DNA of 64,000 bases from Brucella cytisi (GCA_012103075.1 JAAVLQ010000002.1:124001-188000); one strand, 5' to 3'; positions 48,563 to 60,464 are shown, counted from the stretch's first letter. Notes: a model not told the origin generated them from the letters alone. A program made the numbers and translations.

Positions 48563-50007
48563 TTAGCGCACCAGAATATTCCGGAATTGCCACGGATCTT
48601 TGGTATCAAGATCTTCCTTGAACAGATGACCGCGACCTTCTAGCGGCGTCCAGTCGGTGTAATAGCCGTTCAACGGACCAAGGTATTGCATCTGGACTTC
48701 GAGGCAGCGACGGTAATCCATCTCGTCGGTCTCTACGATGCCGCTGCGCGGATTTTCCAGCGCCCAGACCATGCCCGCCAGAACAGCAGAGGAAACCTGT
48801 AATCCGGTTGCATTCTGATAAGGTGCGAGCTTGCGCGCTTCCTCGACGGTCAACTGCGAGCCATACCAATATGCATTCTTGTCGTGGCCATAGAGCAGAA
48901 CGCCGAGTTCATCGCTGCCGTCCAGAATTTCATGTTCTTCCAGAACGTGCTGCACCGGTTGTGCCTTGCCGCTTGCGCCGAACATTTCATCAAGTGCCAG
49001 AATGGCATCGTTGCTCGGATGATAGGCATAATGACAGGTCAGGCGGAAGTCGAGCTTGCCCTTCTTGTCGCGCAGTGTGAAAAAATCGGCGATGGAAATC
49101 GCTTCATTGTGGGTGACGAGCAAGCCATATTGTGCGCCGAGCGACGGGCACCATGTGCGGATGCGGGTATTACCACCCGGCTGTTCGAGGAATATGGCGG
49201 CCTTGTTGCCCTTCTTCTGTTTGCGGGCGTTCTTGGGCATCCATTTTTCATGGCTGCCCCAGCCAAGCTCAGCCGGTTGCAGGCCTTCGGCGATGAAGCC
49301 TTCGACGGACCATGTATTCCAGAACGTGTTGAAAGGCTTCGGCTCTTTTGCGCGTTGGGTGTCGCGTTCCGCGATGTGGATACCCTTGACACCAGCCTTT
49401 TTCATCAGTTTCGCCCAGCCATGGCGATCATCCGCTACCGGTTGAATGAAATCGAGCTTCAGGTCGGACGCAAGGTCGACGAGTGCTTTCTTGACGAACC
49501 ACGAGACCATGCCCGGATTGGCGCCGCAGCAGGAGACGGCGGTTGGACCGCCGGGGTTCTTGCGCTTTTCAGCTCGAACCGTTTCGCGCAGCGCATAGTT
49601 GGTGCGCGAGGCATTGTCAGCTTCTTCATCGAAATAGAAGCCGAGCGAGGTTCCACCACGGTGTCGATATAAAGCGCACCATGCTCTCGGGCGTAACGCA
49701 TCAGATCGAGCGATCCGGTATCGACTGAAAGATTGACGATGAAAGGCTGGCCTTCCGCTTCCTTCAGCAGAGGACCTAAAACCTTCTTGTAATTATCTTT
49801 GGTGATCGCTTCCTTGATGAAGCGAATACCCTTGTCATCGAGAATCTGGCGATTGGCTTCGCTCGGATCGATCACGACCATACGCGATTTGTCGAATTTG
49901 AAATGACGTTCAATCAGCGGCAGGGTACCGCGCCCGATCGACCCAAAGCCGATCATGATGACGGGGCCGGTTATCTCACCATAGACTTGCCATTTCGCTT
50001 TCGCCAT
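48563..50007 (-). CDS. hss: homospermidine synthase, one frameshift
   Basis: Makes homospermidine from two putrescines with NAD. NAD site PVIMIGFGSIGRGTLPLIER; then FIVNLSVDTGSLDLMRYA, CCGANPGMVSWFVKKAL and FFTLRDKKGKLDFRLTCHYA. The break at 49646-49650 is at VVEPWLGFY, where CCTGG is written CCTCG. Length about 480 residues, normal. ATG 50007 follows an AGAGGAAG-type SD. Confidence 0.95.
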
Positions 50008-50119
50008 TTTCTTCCTCTTGATAGCCGCAGAATTGCGGTGTTGGGTTATCCTTAGCCCGGTTTAGCTTATGCGCGGGAACGATAACACAACTTCATAGAA
50101 AGAAAGAAACGTCACAAGC

Positions 50120-50790
50120 CTATGACATCAATACATGTTTAACGTGTTTTGGCTTTTTAGCTTCGACCAGCTGTGCCCGGACCATGCCACGCAGCGAATT
50201 ACCGACGAGAATGTTGCGCGCTTTTTTAGCGTTTCGACGGTAACGATACCCTCTTCGACAACATTGTTGTTCAGCAATTCACGGCGCAGCACACCGTCGA
50301 GGAGGCCGCATGACAGAGCGGGTGTTGTGCAGGTCGTGCCGCCAACATCGAGAAATATCGACGTAATGGTTCCCTCACAAACTTCGCCGCGATCATTGAG
50401 TAGAATAACTTCGTCGATCTCGGCTGGAGAATATTCTTCGCGCGCTGCGATATAGGCCTGCCGTCGCGTCGTCTTGTGACGCAACAGAGAATCATTGTGA
50501 TCAAGGTATGTGCGGGCAATCGCAATTCGCCAGAGCGTCTGGGAGGGCAGCGGTTCGTAAGGAATGCTCGCTACGGTGGCTACTCCATCTGGCGCTAGCG
50601 TCAGCCGCAGCTTCAGGGCCTGTTCGCCGGTGCCACTTTCTGAAACCGTCTGTCGGATGTTCTCCATACTGCAGGCAAAACCGAGCTCACGGGCGGAATT
50701 TTCGAGGCGCGCCATGTGTAGATCGAAGCGTAGGACGCCGGAGAGCGGTTCCCAGCGCATGGTTTCGATCAACTGATAATCCGGCTCCAT
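50120..50790 (-). CDS. pabC: aminodeoxychorismate lyase-like (PabC) PLP enzyme, one frameshift
   Basis: Class IV aminotransferase fold: FDLHMARLENSARELGFA, PLP lysine in LLRHKTTRRQAYIAARE, EVILLNDRGEVCEGTITSIF. Next to pabB it most likely releases p-aminobenzoate from aminodeoxychorismate. An A6 run near 50226 should be A7; corrected, the end is ARNILVGNSLRGMVRAQLVE and the stop lies at 50120. The start is taken at ATG 50790, just past the pabB stop; an upstream start (50850) overlapping pabB is possible. Confidence 0.85.
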
Positions 50791-50792
50791 GA

Positions 50793-51952
50793 TCACGGCC
50801 TGTGCCCCGTGTGGCTCGACATTGTCGCGAACCGTGCTTTCAGAAGACATTCCTCGTACTCCGCTTGCGCCGTGGAATCGAAGACCACGCCACCCCCGAC
50901 ATTGAAGATCGCACGATTTTCATCCAGAAGCGAGATCGTGCGAATGGCAACGTTGAAACGCATCCGTCCGCTTGGCTCGATCCAGCCGAGCGAGCCGCAA
51001 TAGATGTCGCGCGGCTCCGCCTCCAGCTTACGCAGGATTTCCATGGCGCTGATCTTTGGTGCGCCGGTGATCGAGCCGCACGGGAAAAGGGCTGCAAAAA
51101 GCGAGCGCAGCGGCAGGTTTTCTTTTAGTCTGGCCCGCACGCGGCTGATCATCTGGTGAACAGTGGGATAGGTTTCGATGCGGAAGAGTTCCGGCACGTC
51201 GAGTGATCCCACTTCGCTGACGAGCGAAATATCGTTGCGAAGCAGATCGACGATCATGCGGTTTTCGGCCCGGTTCTTTGGATCCTTCAGCAGAAACTGG
51301 CGGTTTTGCTCGTCTTCTTCAGGCGTCGCACCGCGGGGCATGGTCCCTTTCATCGGATGGGTTTCAATCCACCCGTCGCCGTCGACTTCGAAGAAAAGTT
51401 CCGGCGAGCGCGACAGGACAATCGGCCCACCAAGATCGCAATAAGTCGCGTAGCGAACCGGCTGGCGCTTTGCGAGCATGTTGAACAGGATCAGCGGGTC
51501 GCCGCCCCATTCTGCATGGATCGGAAAGGTGAGATTACCTTGATAGCAGTCGCCTTGACGCAGGTGCTGATGCAAGCGCTCGAAGCGCGATACGTATTCG
51601 TCAAACGACCATTGTGCGACCGGATTGCGCAGAAAGGTGGCATTGTCTGCGTCGCGGCCCTGCATGTGCAGGTCGGAAGGGCCATCGAACACGCCAAAGC
51701 AGAGAAGCGGGGCATTGCGCCCTTCGGGCAACAACGGCCTCAGCTTGGGCTCGAGAAGATAGCCGGCTTCATAGGACAGATAGCCCGCGAGCCATTTTCC
51801 GGCATCGTGGGCTTTCTGTATTGCATCCCATGCGGGTTCGAATTCATCCGGTGTGTCGGCGCGGATGATCGATGAGGGGCCGTGAAAAGCACATCGCGGC
51901 CCGCCTTGTCATCCCGAAACAGGATAAGCGGTTTGTTACCCGGTTGGGTCAC
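50793..51952 (-). CDS. pabB: aminodeoxychorismate synthase component I, one frameshift
   Basis: Chorismate-binding enzyme of folate synthesis: GNLTFPIHAEWGGDPLILFN, SRSPELFFEVDGDGWIETHP, MKGTMPRG, and CGSITGAPKISAMEIL. A C4 run near 51885 should be C5, which joins the start (LILFRDDKAGRDVLFTAP) to SSIIRADTPDEFEPAWDAIQ. It begins eight bases after the pepF stop and ends against pabC, forming an operon. Confidence 0.92.
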
Positions 51953-51960
51953 AGGTTTGC

Positions 51961-53783
51961 TCAGTCTTCCATCGCTTCAAGCTCATCGATGATACCTTCG
52001 ATCACCGACAGGCCCTTGCTCCAGAAATCCGGATCGCTTGCATCCAGACCGAACGGCGCAAGCAATTCCTTGTGATGCTTGGTACCGCCAGCTTTCAGCA
52101 TGTCGAAATATTTCTGCTGGAAGCCCTTTTCCGAGTTCTTGTAGACCGCATAGAGCGAGTTCACGGGCAATCGCCGAAAGCATAAGCATAGACATAGAAC
52201 GGCGAATGGATGAAGTGCGGGATATAGGTCCAGAAGGTTTCGTAACCCGGATTGAGATTGATGGCATCGCCAAGGCTTTCGCGTTGCACATCCATCCAGA
52301 TTTCGCCGATGCGTTCTGCGGTCAGTTCGCCTTCGCGGCGCTCGGTGTGGACGCGACGTTCGAACTGGTAGAAGGCGATCTGGCGCACGACCGTGTTGAT
52401 CATGTCCTCTGCCTTCTGCGCCAGCATGGCCTTGCGCTCGCGTTTGTCCTTCGTGCGCTCCAGAAGCGAACGGAAGGTCAGCATTTCGCCGAACACGGAT
52501 GCGGTCTCGGCAAGCGTCAGTGGCGTTGAGGCCATCAGAGCGCCCTGACTACCCGCCAGAACCTGATGCACGCCATGGCCCAGCTCATGTGCCAGCGTCA
52601 TCACATCGCGCGGCTTGCCCATATAGTTGAGAAGCACGTAAGGATGCGCTGACGGAACGGTCGGATGCGCAAATGCACCGGGCGCCTTGCCGGGGCGGAC
52701 CGGCGCATCGATCCAGTTCCTGTCGAAGAACTTCTTCGCAATCTCGGCCATTTCCGGTGCGAAATTGCCATAGGCGGAAAGCACGGTTTCGCGCGCTTCA
52801 TCCCAAGGGATAAGCGCCTGCGGCGTTTCCGGTAAATGGCGCGTTGCGATCCCAGTTTTCAAGCTTTTCAAGGCCAAGCCACTTGGCTTTCAGGGCGTAA
52901 TAGCGGTGCGAAAGGCGCGGATAAGCGTCTTCCACCGCCTTGGCAAGCGCGTCCACCACTTCCCGCTCGACGCGGTTGGCAAGGTGGCGGCTGTCGGCAA
53001 TATCCTGAAAACCGCGCCAGCGGTCGGAAATTTCCTTGTCCTTGGCGAGCGTATTGGTGATCAGCGTGAAAGTACGCAGATTTGCACCAAAAGTTTTTGC
53101 CAGTGCATCGGATGCCTTTTGCGCACAGCGCCATCGGCATCCTGAAGCATGTTCAGCGTCGGCTCGATGCTGAGTTCCTTGCCGTCGATTTCAAAGCGAA
53201 GACCGGACATGGTTTCATCGAACAGCCGGTTCCGTGCGCTATAGCCGGTAATCGACTTTTCGTGAAAGAGCTGCTCCAGCTTGTCATCGAGCTGGTACGG
53301 CTTGTCCATGCGCAGATCGGTCAGCCACGGGCGATAATGGCCGATGGCTGCATTGTCGCTCATAGCCTTTTCGAGAACTGCATCATCGATGCGATTGAGC
53401 TCCGTGCCGAAGAAAATGAGATGGGTGCTGGCGTCGGTCAGCTTTTGCTGCATATCGCCAAAAAGCTTCATGCGCTTCGGATCGGCCGTGTCGCCATAGT
53501 AATATAGGCCTGCGAAGGAGCCGATACGGCCCATCAGTTCGTCCAGAGCCTCGAATTCCTTGATCGCATCGGCAAAATTGCCGCCATTGGCCTTGGCTGC
53601 GTGGTCACCGAGCTTGCCCTTCCAGCGTTCCTCGAAAGCCGCCGCATCTTTCAAGGCCTTTTCGATATCGTTCTTCAGTTCTGCGCTGTCTGCAGACGGA
53701 TAAAGATCGCCCAGATTCCATTCCGGCAGGTTGCCGAGGTCAGTTTTTTCCGCAGCAACCGTATCGCCAGCCGGTGCGTGCAA
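51961..53783 (-). CDS. pepF: oligoendopeptidase F (M3 family), three frameshifts
   Basis: Zinc metallopeptidase of about 610 residues. LGNLPEWNLGDLYPSADSAE near the start; metal motif VMTLAHELGHGVHQVLAG; IAFYQFERRVHTERREGELT. Breaks: A run near 53123 (RKKASDALAKTFGANLRTF), T run near 52845 (NAPLPETPQALIPW), and 52164-52168, where CCCG stands for CCTGG (GDCLVNSLYAV). The first codons are uncertain: upstream of the TTG at 53783 the frame reads FFFNKVLHAP toward an ATG at 53822 with one more indel. Confidence 0.9.
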
Positions 53784-54215
53784 AACCTTGTTGAAGAAAA
53801 ACGGATTCTGAAAATCGGGTCATGAACATTCTCCAAGAGCATCTCCAGAAAAAGTGCGAAGCGGTTTTTCGTCGGATAATGCGTACAAACAAAGAGATAG
53901 AGCGGTTCTACGATTTCGTGTTAACCGGAACCGCTCTATTAAGCCCCTTCTCGCATGTCTTGCCGGGATCGCCAAGAGGTGGGAAAAGCGCCTCGAAATT
54001 TTGTGATGGCCTGTCCTGCGGTGGATTGCAGAAAAGCAAATACCTGAACCGGGAAGTGGATTCAGGATACAATTTTTGTGAATGGGACGCTCAGGCACAT
54101 TTAGTACCTTGCATTCAACGAAGGCTTGCCTCCAAATAACGCGCCCGAATATGAGACATTTAAACTGTTTAAGTATTTTGGGCGCGGGAACTCCATAGGT
54201 TGATGATAGCTGTCA
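53784..54215. other. intergenic between pepF and the NtrC-like gene
   Basis: A 432-base gap that holds the composite repeat at 53837-53940 and otherwise no supported gene or clear promoter. Confidence 0.5.
53837..53940. repeat. composite intergenic repeat, copy 1
   Basis: Layout: GAGCATCTC, then AAAGTGCGAAGCGG, TCGGATAATGCG, and a terminal palindrome TAGAGCGGTT...AACCGCTCTA (53898-53938). The same order of elements is found at 60488-60590. Such repeats are scattered between genes in Rhizobiales. Confidence 0.6.
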
Positions 54216-55728
54216 ATGGCCACGCGCATACTCATAGCGGATGACGATCCGATTCATCGACGCAATCTTGAAGCGATAGTCATGCGCATGGGCTATCGAA
54301 CGATTCTTGCTGACGGTGGGGCAAGTGCACTCGGCTTCGTAAGCCAGCGTAAGGACATTGTCCTGATGCTGCTCGATCTATCGATGCCGGATATGGATGG
54401 CCTGACCGTATTGCGCCGAATGCGCGAAGCTGGAAATAATGTTCCCGTTATCGTTCTCGTTCAAATGATGATCTCCAGCCGGTTCTGCAGGCAGTGAAAA
54501 TGGGCGCGGTCGATTTCGTGACCAAGCCGGTCACTTTCGAACGTGTGCAGGTTTCAGTTTCCAATGCGCTGAAGATCGATGCGCTGACGCAGGAAATCCG
54601 CCGCGCGCGCTCATCGCTGAAGGCCCATCTGACGCTTTCCGACATGGCGATCAAAAGCCCGGAAATGGAACGAGTCAGCATTCTGGCACGTCGCGCTTCG
54701 GCGCTTGATGCGCCGCTTTTGATTGAGGGAGAACCCGGTAGCGGCAAAGAAACGCTGGCTCGAGCCATCTGCAGCGGCGGTGCACGTTGGCGTGGCCCTT
54801 TCGTGGCCGTCGATTGCCGCACCTTGACCGTGGACAACGCTGACGAAGTCTTTTTCGGCGTTTCGACTGCACGGCGTGATCGCCGCGATGATGACGCCAT
54901 TCGCAGTCTCGGAAAGCTTGCGGAGGCCGATGGTGGCACACTTTTCCCCGGATGAGGTGGGTGCGCTGCCACGCCATACGCAGATCAAGCTTTTGCTGCC
55001 ATGCAGTCCGGCCAGTTCGAAACTGGCGGGGAGGCGAACGCGTGCTGTCCAACGCCCGCATCATGGCATCGAACAGCCGTCCTCTGGCGGATCTCGTCCA
55101 TATGGGGCGTTTCCATGCAGGGCTTTACCATCTGCTCGGCTCCTTTGCCGTTGCTATGCCGCCGCTGCGCAACCGTCTGGAAGATATTCCGATCCTGCTG
55201 CATCAGTTCATGATGCGCTATGTCAGCGAAGAGCGGATGGGGCACATCACCGGCATCACCACGCACGCGTTGGAAAAGCTGAAGACCTATCATTGGCCCG
55301 GCAATGTGCGGGAGTTGAAAAATGCCGTTTATCGTGCCGTCCTTCTCTGCGAGACTGGCGAACTGACAGCGGTCGACTTTGCACAGATCGGTTCGGGGAC
55401 TGAGGCGGCAAGGGCAACACAACAATCCGCTCGGTTCAACCTTGTCGACCACGATCCGACGGTGAGTGGTCAGTCAGGCTTGTTCAGCGGGATCGACGGG
55501 GCAGGCGAGGTGCGCACCCTTGCCGCAGCCGAAGAAGAAATGATCCGGTTCGCGATCGCCCATTATGACGGGCAAATCAGCGAAGTTGCCCGTCGTTTGG
55601 GCATCGGAAGAACCACGCTTTACCGGAAGCTGAAAGAATATGGCATCGATGTGACGTCTATTTCCGGCAAGGGACCAAGTGCCGATGATGAAGAGGAAGC
55701 TACCCCTTTCAGCCGTGCAGCCAGCTGA
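54216..55728 (+). CDS. NtrC-like response regulator lacking GAFTGA, several frameshifts
   Basis: Receiver domain (RILIADDDPIHRRNLEAIVM, Asp in VLMLLDLSMPDMDG, VDFVTKPVTFERVQV), an AAA+ domain and a Fis-type HTH (FAIAHYDGQISEVARRLGIG, RTTLYRKLKEYGI). Walker A is GEPGSGKETLAR; Walker B, once CCCCGG at 54946-54951 is read as CCTGG, is GTLFLDEVGALP. The stretch between them (about 65 residues) has no GAFTGA loop, so contact with sigma54 is unlikely. Other breaks are near 54465 (A run), 55000 (lost G) and 55030. Confidence 0.88.
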
Positions 55729-56037
55729 TGAAACTCTGTGTAACTGTTTGAATTTTAGTAGTTTATAACGGTTTGGCTGTCACGCTTTGCGGGTACTGTT
55801 GCCGATTAAAGACTGTTAATAGTTTTTTAACCATGACAAAAATAGATGCACGTGTGTGGCTTTTTGCCATGGTGTTTCCTCATTTGTTGTTCACTAAGCG
55901 TCCATTAACCATTAAACCCGACAATCGGAGCTCGAGCGGAACTGGGACGCAGGCTTTTGGTGGCACCAAAAAGAAAGTCCCGAGGGATGCCCGGAGAATG
56001 CTTCTGGGGCGGAAAAACGGTAAGGCGATACGATTCG
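55729..56037. other. intergenic, nothing recognised
   Basis: A 309-base gap before the DUF882 gene; AT-rich with repeated GTTTAA/TTAACC-like words, but no motif I can assign. Confidence 0.4.
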
Positions 56038-58013
56038 ATGAACAGCATATCGACCATTAAAGCGCGCTTTGCGAAGGTTTGGACCGGGATGAAGGCATTT
56101 GTGTCTGTTCCGTCTGCCCTTGCCGCTGCTGCGGTTCTCATGGCGCTGTCTCCTTCGCAGGCTTCGGCTGAAACCCGCTCTCTCTCAAGCTTTATTACGT
56201 TCACACCGGTGAAAAAGCGGAAATCGTTTTCAAGAGAAACGGTCGCTTTGACGCCCGTGGTTTGAAGAAGCTGAACGTTTTCCTGCGAGACTGGCGCCGC
56301 AATGAGCCGACCAAAATGGACCCGCGCCTGTTCGATCTGGTATGGCAGGTCTATCGCTCCACTGGATCGAGCCAGTATATCACCGTCGTTTCCGCTTATC
56401 GTTCACCTGCCACCAATGCCATGCTGCGCTCGCGTTCCGCGAAGACCGGCGTTGCCAAGAAAAGCCAGCATATGCTCGGCCGGGCGATGGACTTCTACAT
56501 TCCCGGCGTACCTCTGGCAAAATTGCGCGGCATCGGCATGCGCTATCAGATCGGTGGCGTTGGCTATTATCCACGTTCCGGCTCGCCATTCGTCCACATG
56601 GATGTTGGCAATGTTCGCTCCCGGCCACGCATGAGCCGCCGCGAACTGCTCGCACTCTTCCCGGATGGCAAAACCGCTCACCTTCCCGCAGACGGTAAGC
56701 CGTTGCCCGGCTATGACCGGGCATTGGCCATGATCGAGAAGCGCAAGGCTGGCGGTGGCCAAATCTTGATGGCCAGCAATTCTGCGCCGCGTCGCAGCAA
56801 GAGCCTCTTCGGCGCACTGTTTGGTGGCGGCGCCGATGAAGAAGAAGATACTGGTGACGCGAGCGCCCCACCGGCGACAGCGCGCCCAGCTCGCGCGGCG
56901 CCTGCGCGTCAGGCTCCGGCAGCTGTTCCGGAACAGCCGGTCGAGCAGCCGCGTGAAACCATGGTTGCAGCTCTGCCTGCCCGCGATGCTCCGCTTCCAG
57001 TGCAGGCCCCGCGTCCAGAAACTGGCCTTGATGCTCAGGCACAGACCACAGCCGAAGTCCCGGTCGCCGCGCTAAACGTTCCTATCCCAGCTCGCAAACC
57101 GACGATGGCGCCTCAGGATGCCGTTGCACTCGCCGCAGCCGAACCTGCCGCCGATGCAGCAGCTGCCGCCCGTGCTGCCGTGGATGCGAATACGGTTCAG
57201 GTTGCCGATGCCGGTACGCCTTCGCCGCTGATGAATGGCTTTGTGCCAATCCCGTCGGCTCGCCCACAGCTTGAGACGGATAATATGCAGCTTGCTGCTG
57301 CGGTGGTCCCGTCGGCGCGTCCGGCGCGCCCGGGTGAACATCCTGCCGCAAGCGGTCAGGATGCAATTGCCGCGCTGGTCAATAGCCAGCAGACCGAACC
57401 GACACAGCTTGCTGATGCAGGCAATGCGGCCGTGCCGCAGCCGGGCGAAACGGCAGCGTTCCCGCTGCCGAAGGAAGCGCCGCGTGCCAATACGCAGCTT
57501 GCCCTGCTTTCCAAGAGGGATGAGATCGGCGAACTGATCGCACCGCCTTCTGACGATGATTACGACAGCAAGCCGGTTGCAGACGCTGCGCCAAAACAGG
57601 CTCCAGCAGCTGTGCAGACAGCGTCGGTTGCCCGCACGGCACCGGCAAAGCCCACAGCTACTGCTTCTGCCGCAATCCATAAGCAGGTTGCAGCGATTGG
57701 CAAGGCAGCAGAAACTGGTGTTCGTACCACCGCGAAGGGTGGGCGTTATGTAGCCAAGGCCCAGTCCAAGCCGCGTGCAGTTGTCCAGCCTGCGGTAATG
57801 CCAACTTCGGAAGTCGCCATGTCGACGGAATCGGTGTCGAGCACCATACCGGTGACCAATCCGGTCCTCCGCAACGATGCGCTGCGCTCCGCACCGGCCA
57901 TGGTCTACACGGCAGGTTTCCAGCGTGGCAATTTGCCTACCGAGCGCGCCAACCAGTTCAGCGGTAATGCCGTTACCTTCCTGACGGTGGCCAAGTTCAC
58001 GGAAACCAACTGA
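56038..58013 (+). CDS. DUF882 (M15-like) endopeptidase with long Ala/Pro-rich tail, one frameshift
   Basis: N-terminal signal-like segment (VPSALAAAAVLMALSPSQAS, AETRSLKLYYVHTGEKAEI), then the YcbK/DUF882 domain: ITVVSAYRSPATNAML, zinc ligands in KSQHMLGRAMDFYIPGVP and GSPFVHMDVGNVR. Such proteins cut peptidoglycan peptides. About 400 low-complexity residues follow, rich in Ala, Pro, Gln and Val with repeated IPSARP/VPSARP words. The dinucleotide run CTCTCTCTC near 56183 carries one extra TC; removing it joins the signal part to the domain. ATG 56038. Confidence 0.87.
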
Positions 58014-58045
58014 TCGCCATCCAAACGATGGCAAATCAAAGAATA

Positions 58046-58068
58046 GGGGCCTTTGGGGCCCCTTTTTT
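58046..58068 (+). terminator. terminator of the DUF882 gene
   Basis: GGGGCC-TTTGG-GGCCCC followed by six T. Confidence 0.85.
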
Positions 58069-58087
58069 CATTCGCGTTTGATCTTAC

Positions 58088-58726
58088 TCAGCTTTTCAAA
58101 TCAGCTGCTTCGCTTGCAAGGTCGGTAATGGCATCCCAGTTACCAGCTTCGACCAGTTCTTTCGGTGTAACCCACGAGCCGCCGACGCAGACTACGTTCG
58201 GCAGCGACAGATAATTCCCGGCGTTTGCAAGGCTGATACCGCCGGTCGGGCAGAAGACGGTTCCAGCCAGCGGTGAGGACAGCGCCTTCAGGAACGATGC
58301 GCCGCCAGCCTGTTCAGCAGGGAAGAATTTCAGATGGGTATAGCCTTCCTCACGGAGCGCCAGCATTTCGCTCGGCGTGATGGCAGCGGGCAGAAGTGGT
58401 ACGTCGCTGTCATTGGCTGCGGCGACGATATATTTTGTCGCGCCGGGGCTAACGATGAAGCGCGAACCAGCCTTTGCTGCATCCTCATATTGCTTGGCAT
58501 TGAGGATCGTGCCAGCACCGACGATTGCTTCCGGCACTTCCGACGCAACCGCGCGGATGGCATCAAGTGCCGCAGCCGTGCGCAGGGTGATTTCGATCGC
58601 AGGTAACCCGCCCTTGGCAAGCGCACGCGCCAGCGGAACAGCATGCTCCACCTTATCGATCAACAGAACCGGAATGACCGGCTGGCCTGTCATGATGGGA
58701 ACGAGAAGATCGGTTTTCTGGGACAT
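58088..58726 (-). CDS. eda: KDPG/KHG aldolase
   Basis: Class I aldolase of the Entner-Doudoroff pathway. PVIPVLLIDKVEHAVPLARA, GGLPAIEITLRTAAALDAIR, VGAGTILNAKQYEDAAKAGS, and the Schiff-base lysine region HLKFFPAEQAGG; FCPTGGISLANAGNYLSLPN. 212 residues, intact. Confidence 0.95.
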   Translation of the reverse strand: MSQKTDLLVPIMTGQPVIPVLLIDKVEHAVPLARALAKGGLPAIEITLRTAAALDAIRAVASEVPEAIVGAGTILNAKQYEDAAKAGSRFIVSPGATKYIVAAANDSDVPLLPAAITPSEMLALREEGYTHLKFFPAEQAGGASFLKALSSPLAGTVFCPTGGISLANAGNYLSLPNVVCVGGSWVTPKELVEAGNWDAITDLASEAADLKS

Positions 58727-58803
58727 GGCTTGCTCGGCTGTTTGAGTTTATTAATCGATTTAAATCTCCTTCGTCGGTTTGTCCACCATTGAAGAAGGTT
58801 TGT

Positions 58804-59415
58804 TCATGCGGCTCTTTTAAAACTGTCGAGTTGCTTTTGCCAGCGCTGATAGGCTTCGGCCATCCGCTTGTCATATTCGTTGCGGGCAAAAGCAGGGCCG
58901 TTATAGCGCTGGGCGAATTCGCTCCAGTTGCGGGCCCTCAGCACATCCAGAAGCTCTGCCTTTTCAATAAAGCGCAGCATCAGCCGCGCCTGCCCGGCAA
59001 CCGATCCGCGTGCTTCCGTCACAAGTTCATCGACCGTAGGATAATTAAGCCATTCCCAATGCGCGCCCATGACCTGCCCGAGCCCCCCGGATGTGGATTC
59101 AAGCGCTGCCTTTCTGCTCAAGCCCATAGCGCGTTCAAGCAGAAGCCAGCGCGCTTCTTGCGATTTTGGATTGCGTATCCGGCCTGCAACCGGTGCGGAC
59201 AGGCCGTTGCTTCTCGCATAGTCGCGCAGACGGCCGGATAGTCTGCGGTCGAAATAATGCCCTTCGAACCGGATCGCTGGTTCCTTGGCTCCGTTGATAT
59301 CGAACAGCGCGCGCCCGCCGCTTTCCACTTCCGCAATTGCCAGCAAAGCCGCCGGGTCGATTTCTGTCTCATTTGCTATTGTCGTCAGGGCTGCAATCGT
59401 CTGGCTGTCGAACAT
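58804..59415 (-). CDS. N-acetylmuramidase-domain protein (DUF3380-like)
   Basis: A 203-residue protein: IDPAALLAIAEVESGGRALF, a catalytic Glu within AEVESGG, PAIRFEGHYFDRRLSG, ESTSGGLGQVMGAHWEWL, and FAQRYNGPAFARNEYDKRMA. This is the N-acetylmuramidase (PF11860-type) domain common in phage endolysins and gene-transfer-agent-like lysis genes. There is no signal peptide and no holin or phage gene nearby. Intact. Confidence 0.85.
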   Translation of the reverse strand: MFDSQTIAALTTIANETEIDPAALLAIAEVESGGRALFDINGAKEPAIRFEGHYFDRRLSGRLRDYARSNGLSAPVAGRIRNPKSQEARWLLLERAMGLSRKAALESTSGGLGQVMGAHWEWLNYPTVDELVTEARGSVAGQARLMLRFIEKAELLDVLRARNWSEFAQRYNGPAFARNEYDKRMAEAYQRWQKQLDSFKRAA

Positions 59416-59547
59416 ATCTCTCTCCTCAAAAAGGTGGTCTTCGAGGCCGATTTTGGGGGGCGTCTTGGTCGCATGAGGATAAAGTTGACTTGAATTCGCC
59501 GTTTGTGGGGGCTAGTTGCGGGATAGTTTTCAAAGAAGATAGAACCG

Positions 59548-60464
59548 ATGAGCAATTTGCCTTTCACCGTTGCCGCCCTTTATTGCTTTGCGCGGCTCCC
59601 GCAATATGAGAGCTTGCGCGAGCCGTTGGCGCAGCTTTGCTGCTCGAACGGTATCAAGGGAACGTTGCTTCTGGCGGCGGAAGGCATCAACGGGACGGTC
59701 GCAGGCACACCCCGGCAATTGAGAAGCTCGTGCAGTACATCACGGCTATCCCTGATCTGGCTCAGCCGGAGCTCAAATATTCCCATGCGACCGAAATGCC
59801 GTTTCATCGCATGAAAGTGCGCTTGAAGCGTGAAATCGTCACGATGGGTGTCGATGGCATCGATCCGCTGAAAAGCGTCGGCACCTATATCGCTCCGCAG
59901 GACTGGAACGCACTCATTGCCGATGAGAACACCGTCGTGGTCGATACGCGCAATGACTATGAATATGCCATCGGCACATTCGAAGGGGCGCTTGATCCAC
60001 AGACCAAGACTTTTCGTGAGTTTCCCGAATGGGTCGAGCAGAATCGCGACAAGCTGGAAGGCAAGAAGATCGCGATGTTCTGCACTGGCGGAATTCGTTG
60101 CGAAAAGGCGACGGCTTTCGTCAAGGGGCTGGGCTTCGACGATGTCTTTCATCTGAAGGGCGGTATTCTGAAGTACCTTGAGGAAGTCCCGCGCGAGGAA
60201 AGCATGTGGAACGGCGAGTGCTTCGTGTTCGATGAGCGCGTTGCCGTGGGTCACGGCCTTGCTGAAAGCGACGTTGAACTTTGCCGTGCGTGCCGTCGTC
60301 CGATTTCGCCGGAAGACAAATTTTCGCAGTTCTTCGAGGAAGGCGTTTCCTGTGCCGGTTGTTATGACGAACGCACCCCGGAAGATCGCGCGCGCTACGC
60401 AGAACGCCAGAAGCAGGTGAAGCTCGCCGAACTGCGCGGGGCGCGCAGACATATCGGCAGCTGA
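59548..60464 (+). CDS. trhO: tRNA uridine(34) hydroxylase (TrhO/YceA rhodanese), one frameshift
   Basis: Makes 5-hydroxyuridine at tRNA position 34. N-terminal [20 protein letters not shown] and [20 protein letters not shown]; rhodanese domain [20 protein letters not shown] with active Cys in [19 protein letters not shown]-terminal Cys motifs [12 protein letters not shown] and CAGCYDE. The break is near 59712 (CCCCGG, probably a miscalled GC-rich site). ATG 59548. Confidence 0.93.

Noticed and set aside
57072..58034. Long minus-strand ORF antisense to the DUF882 tail
   Set aside because: Mirror of the Ala/Pro-rich repeats; Cys/Arg-rich text without a family.
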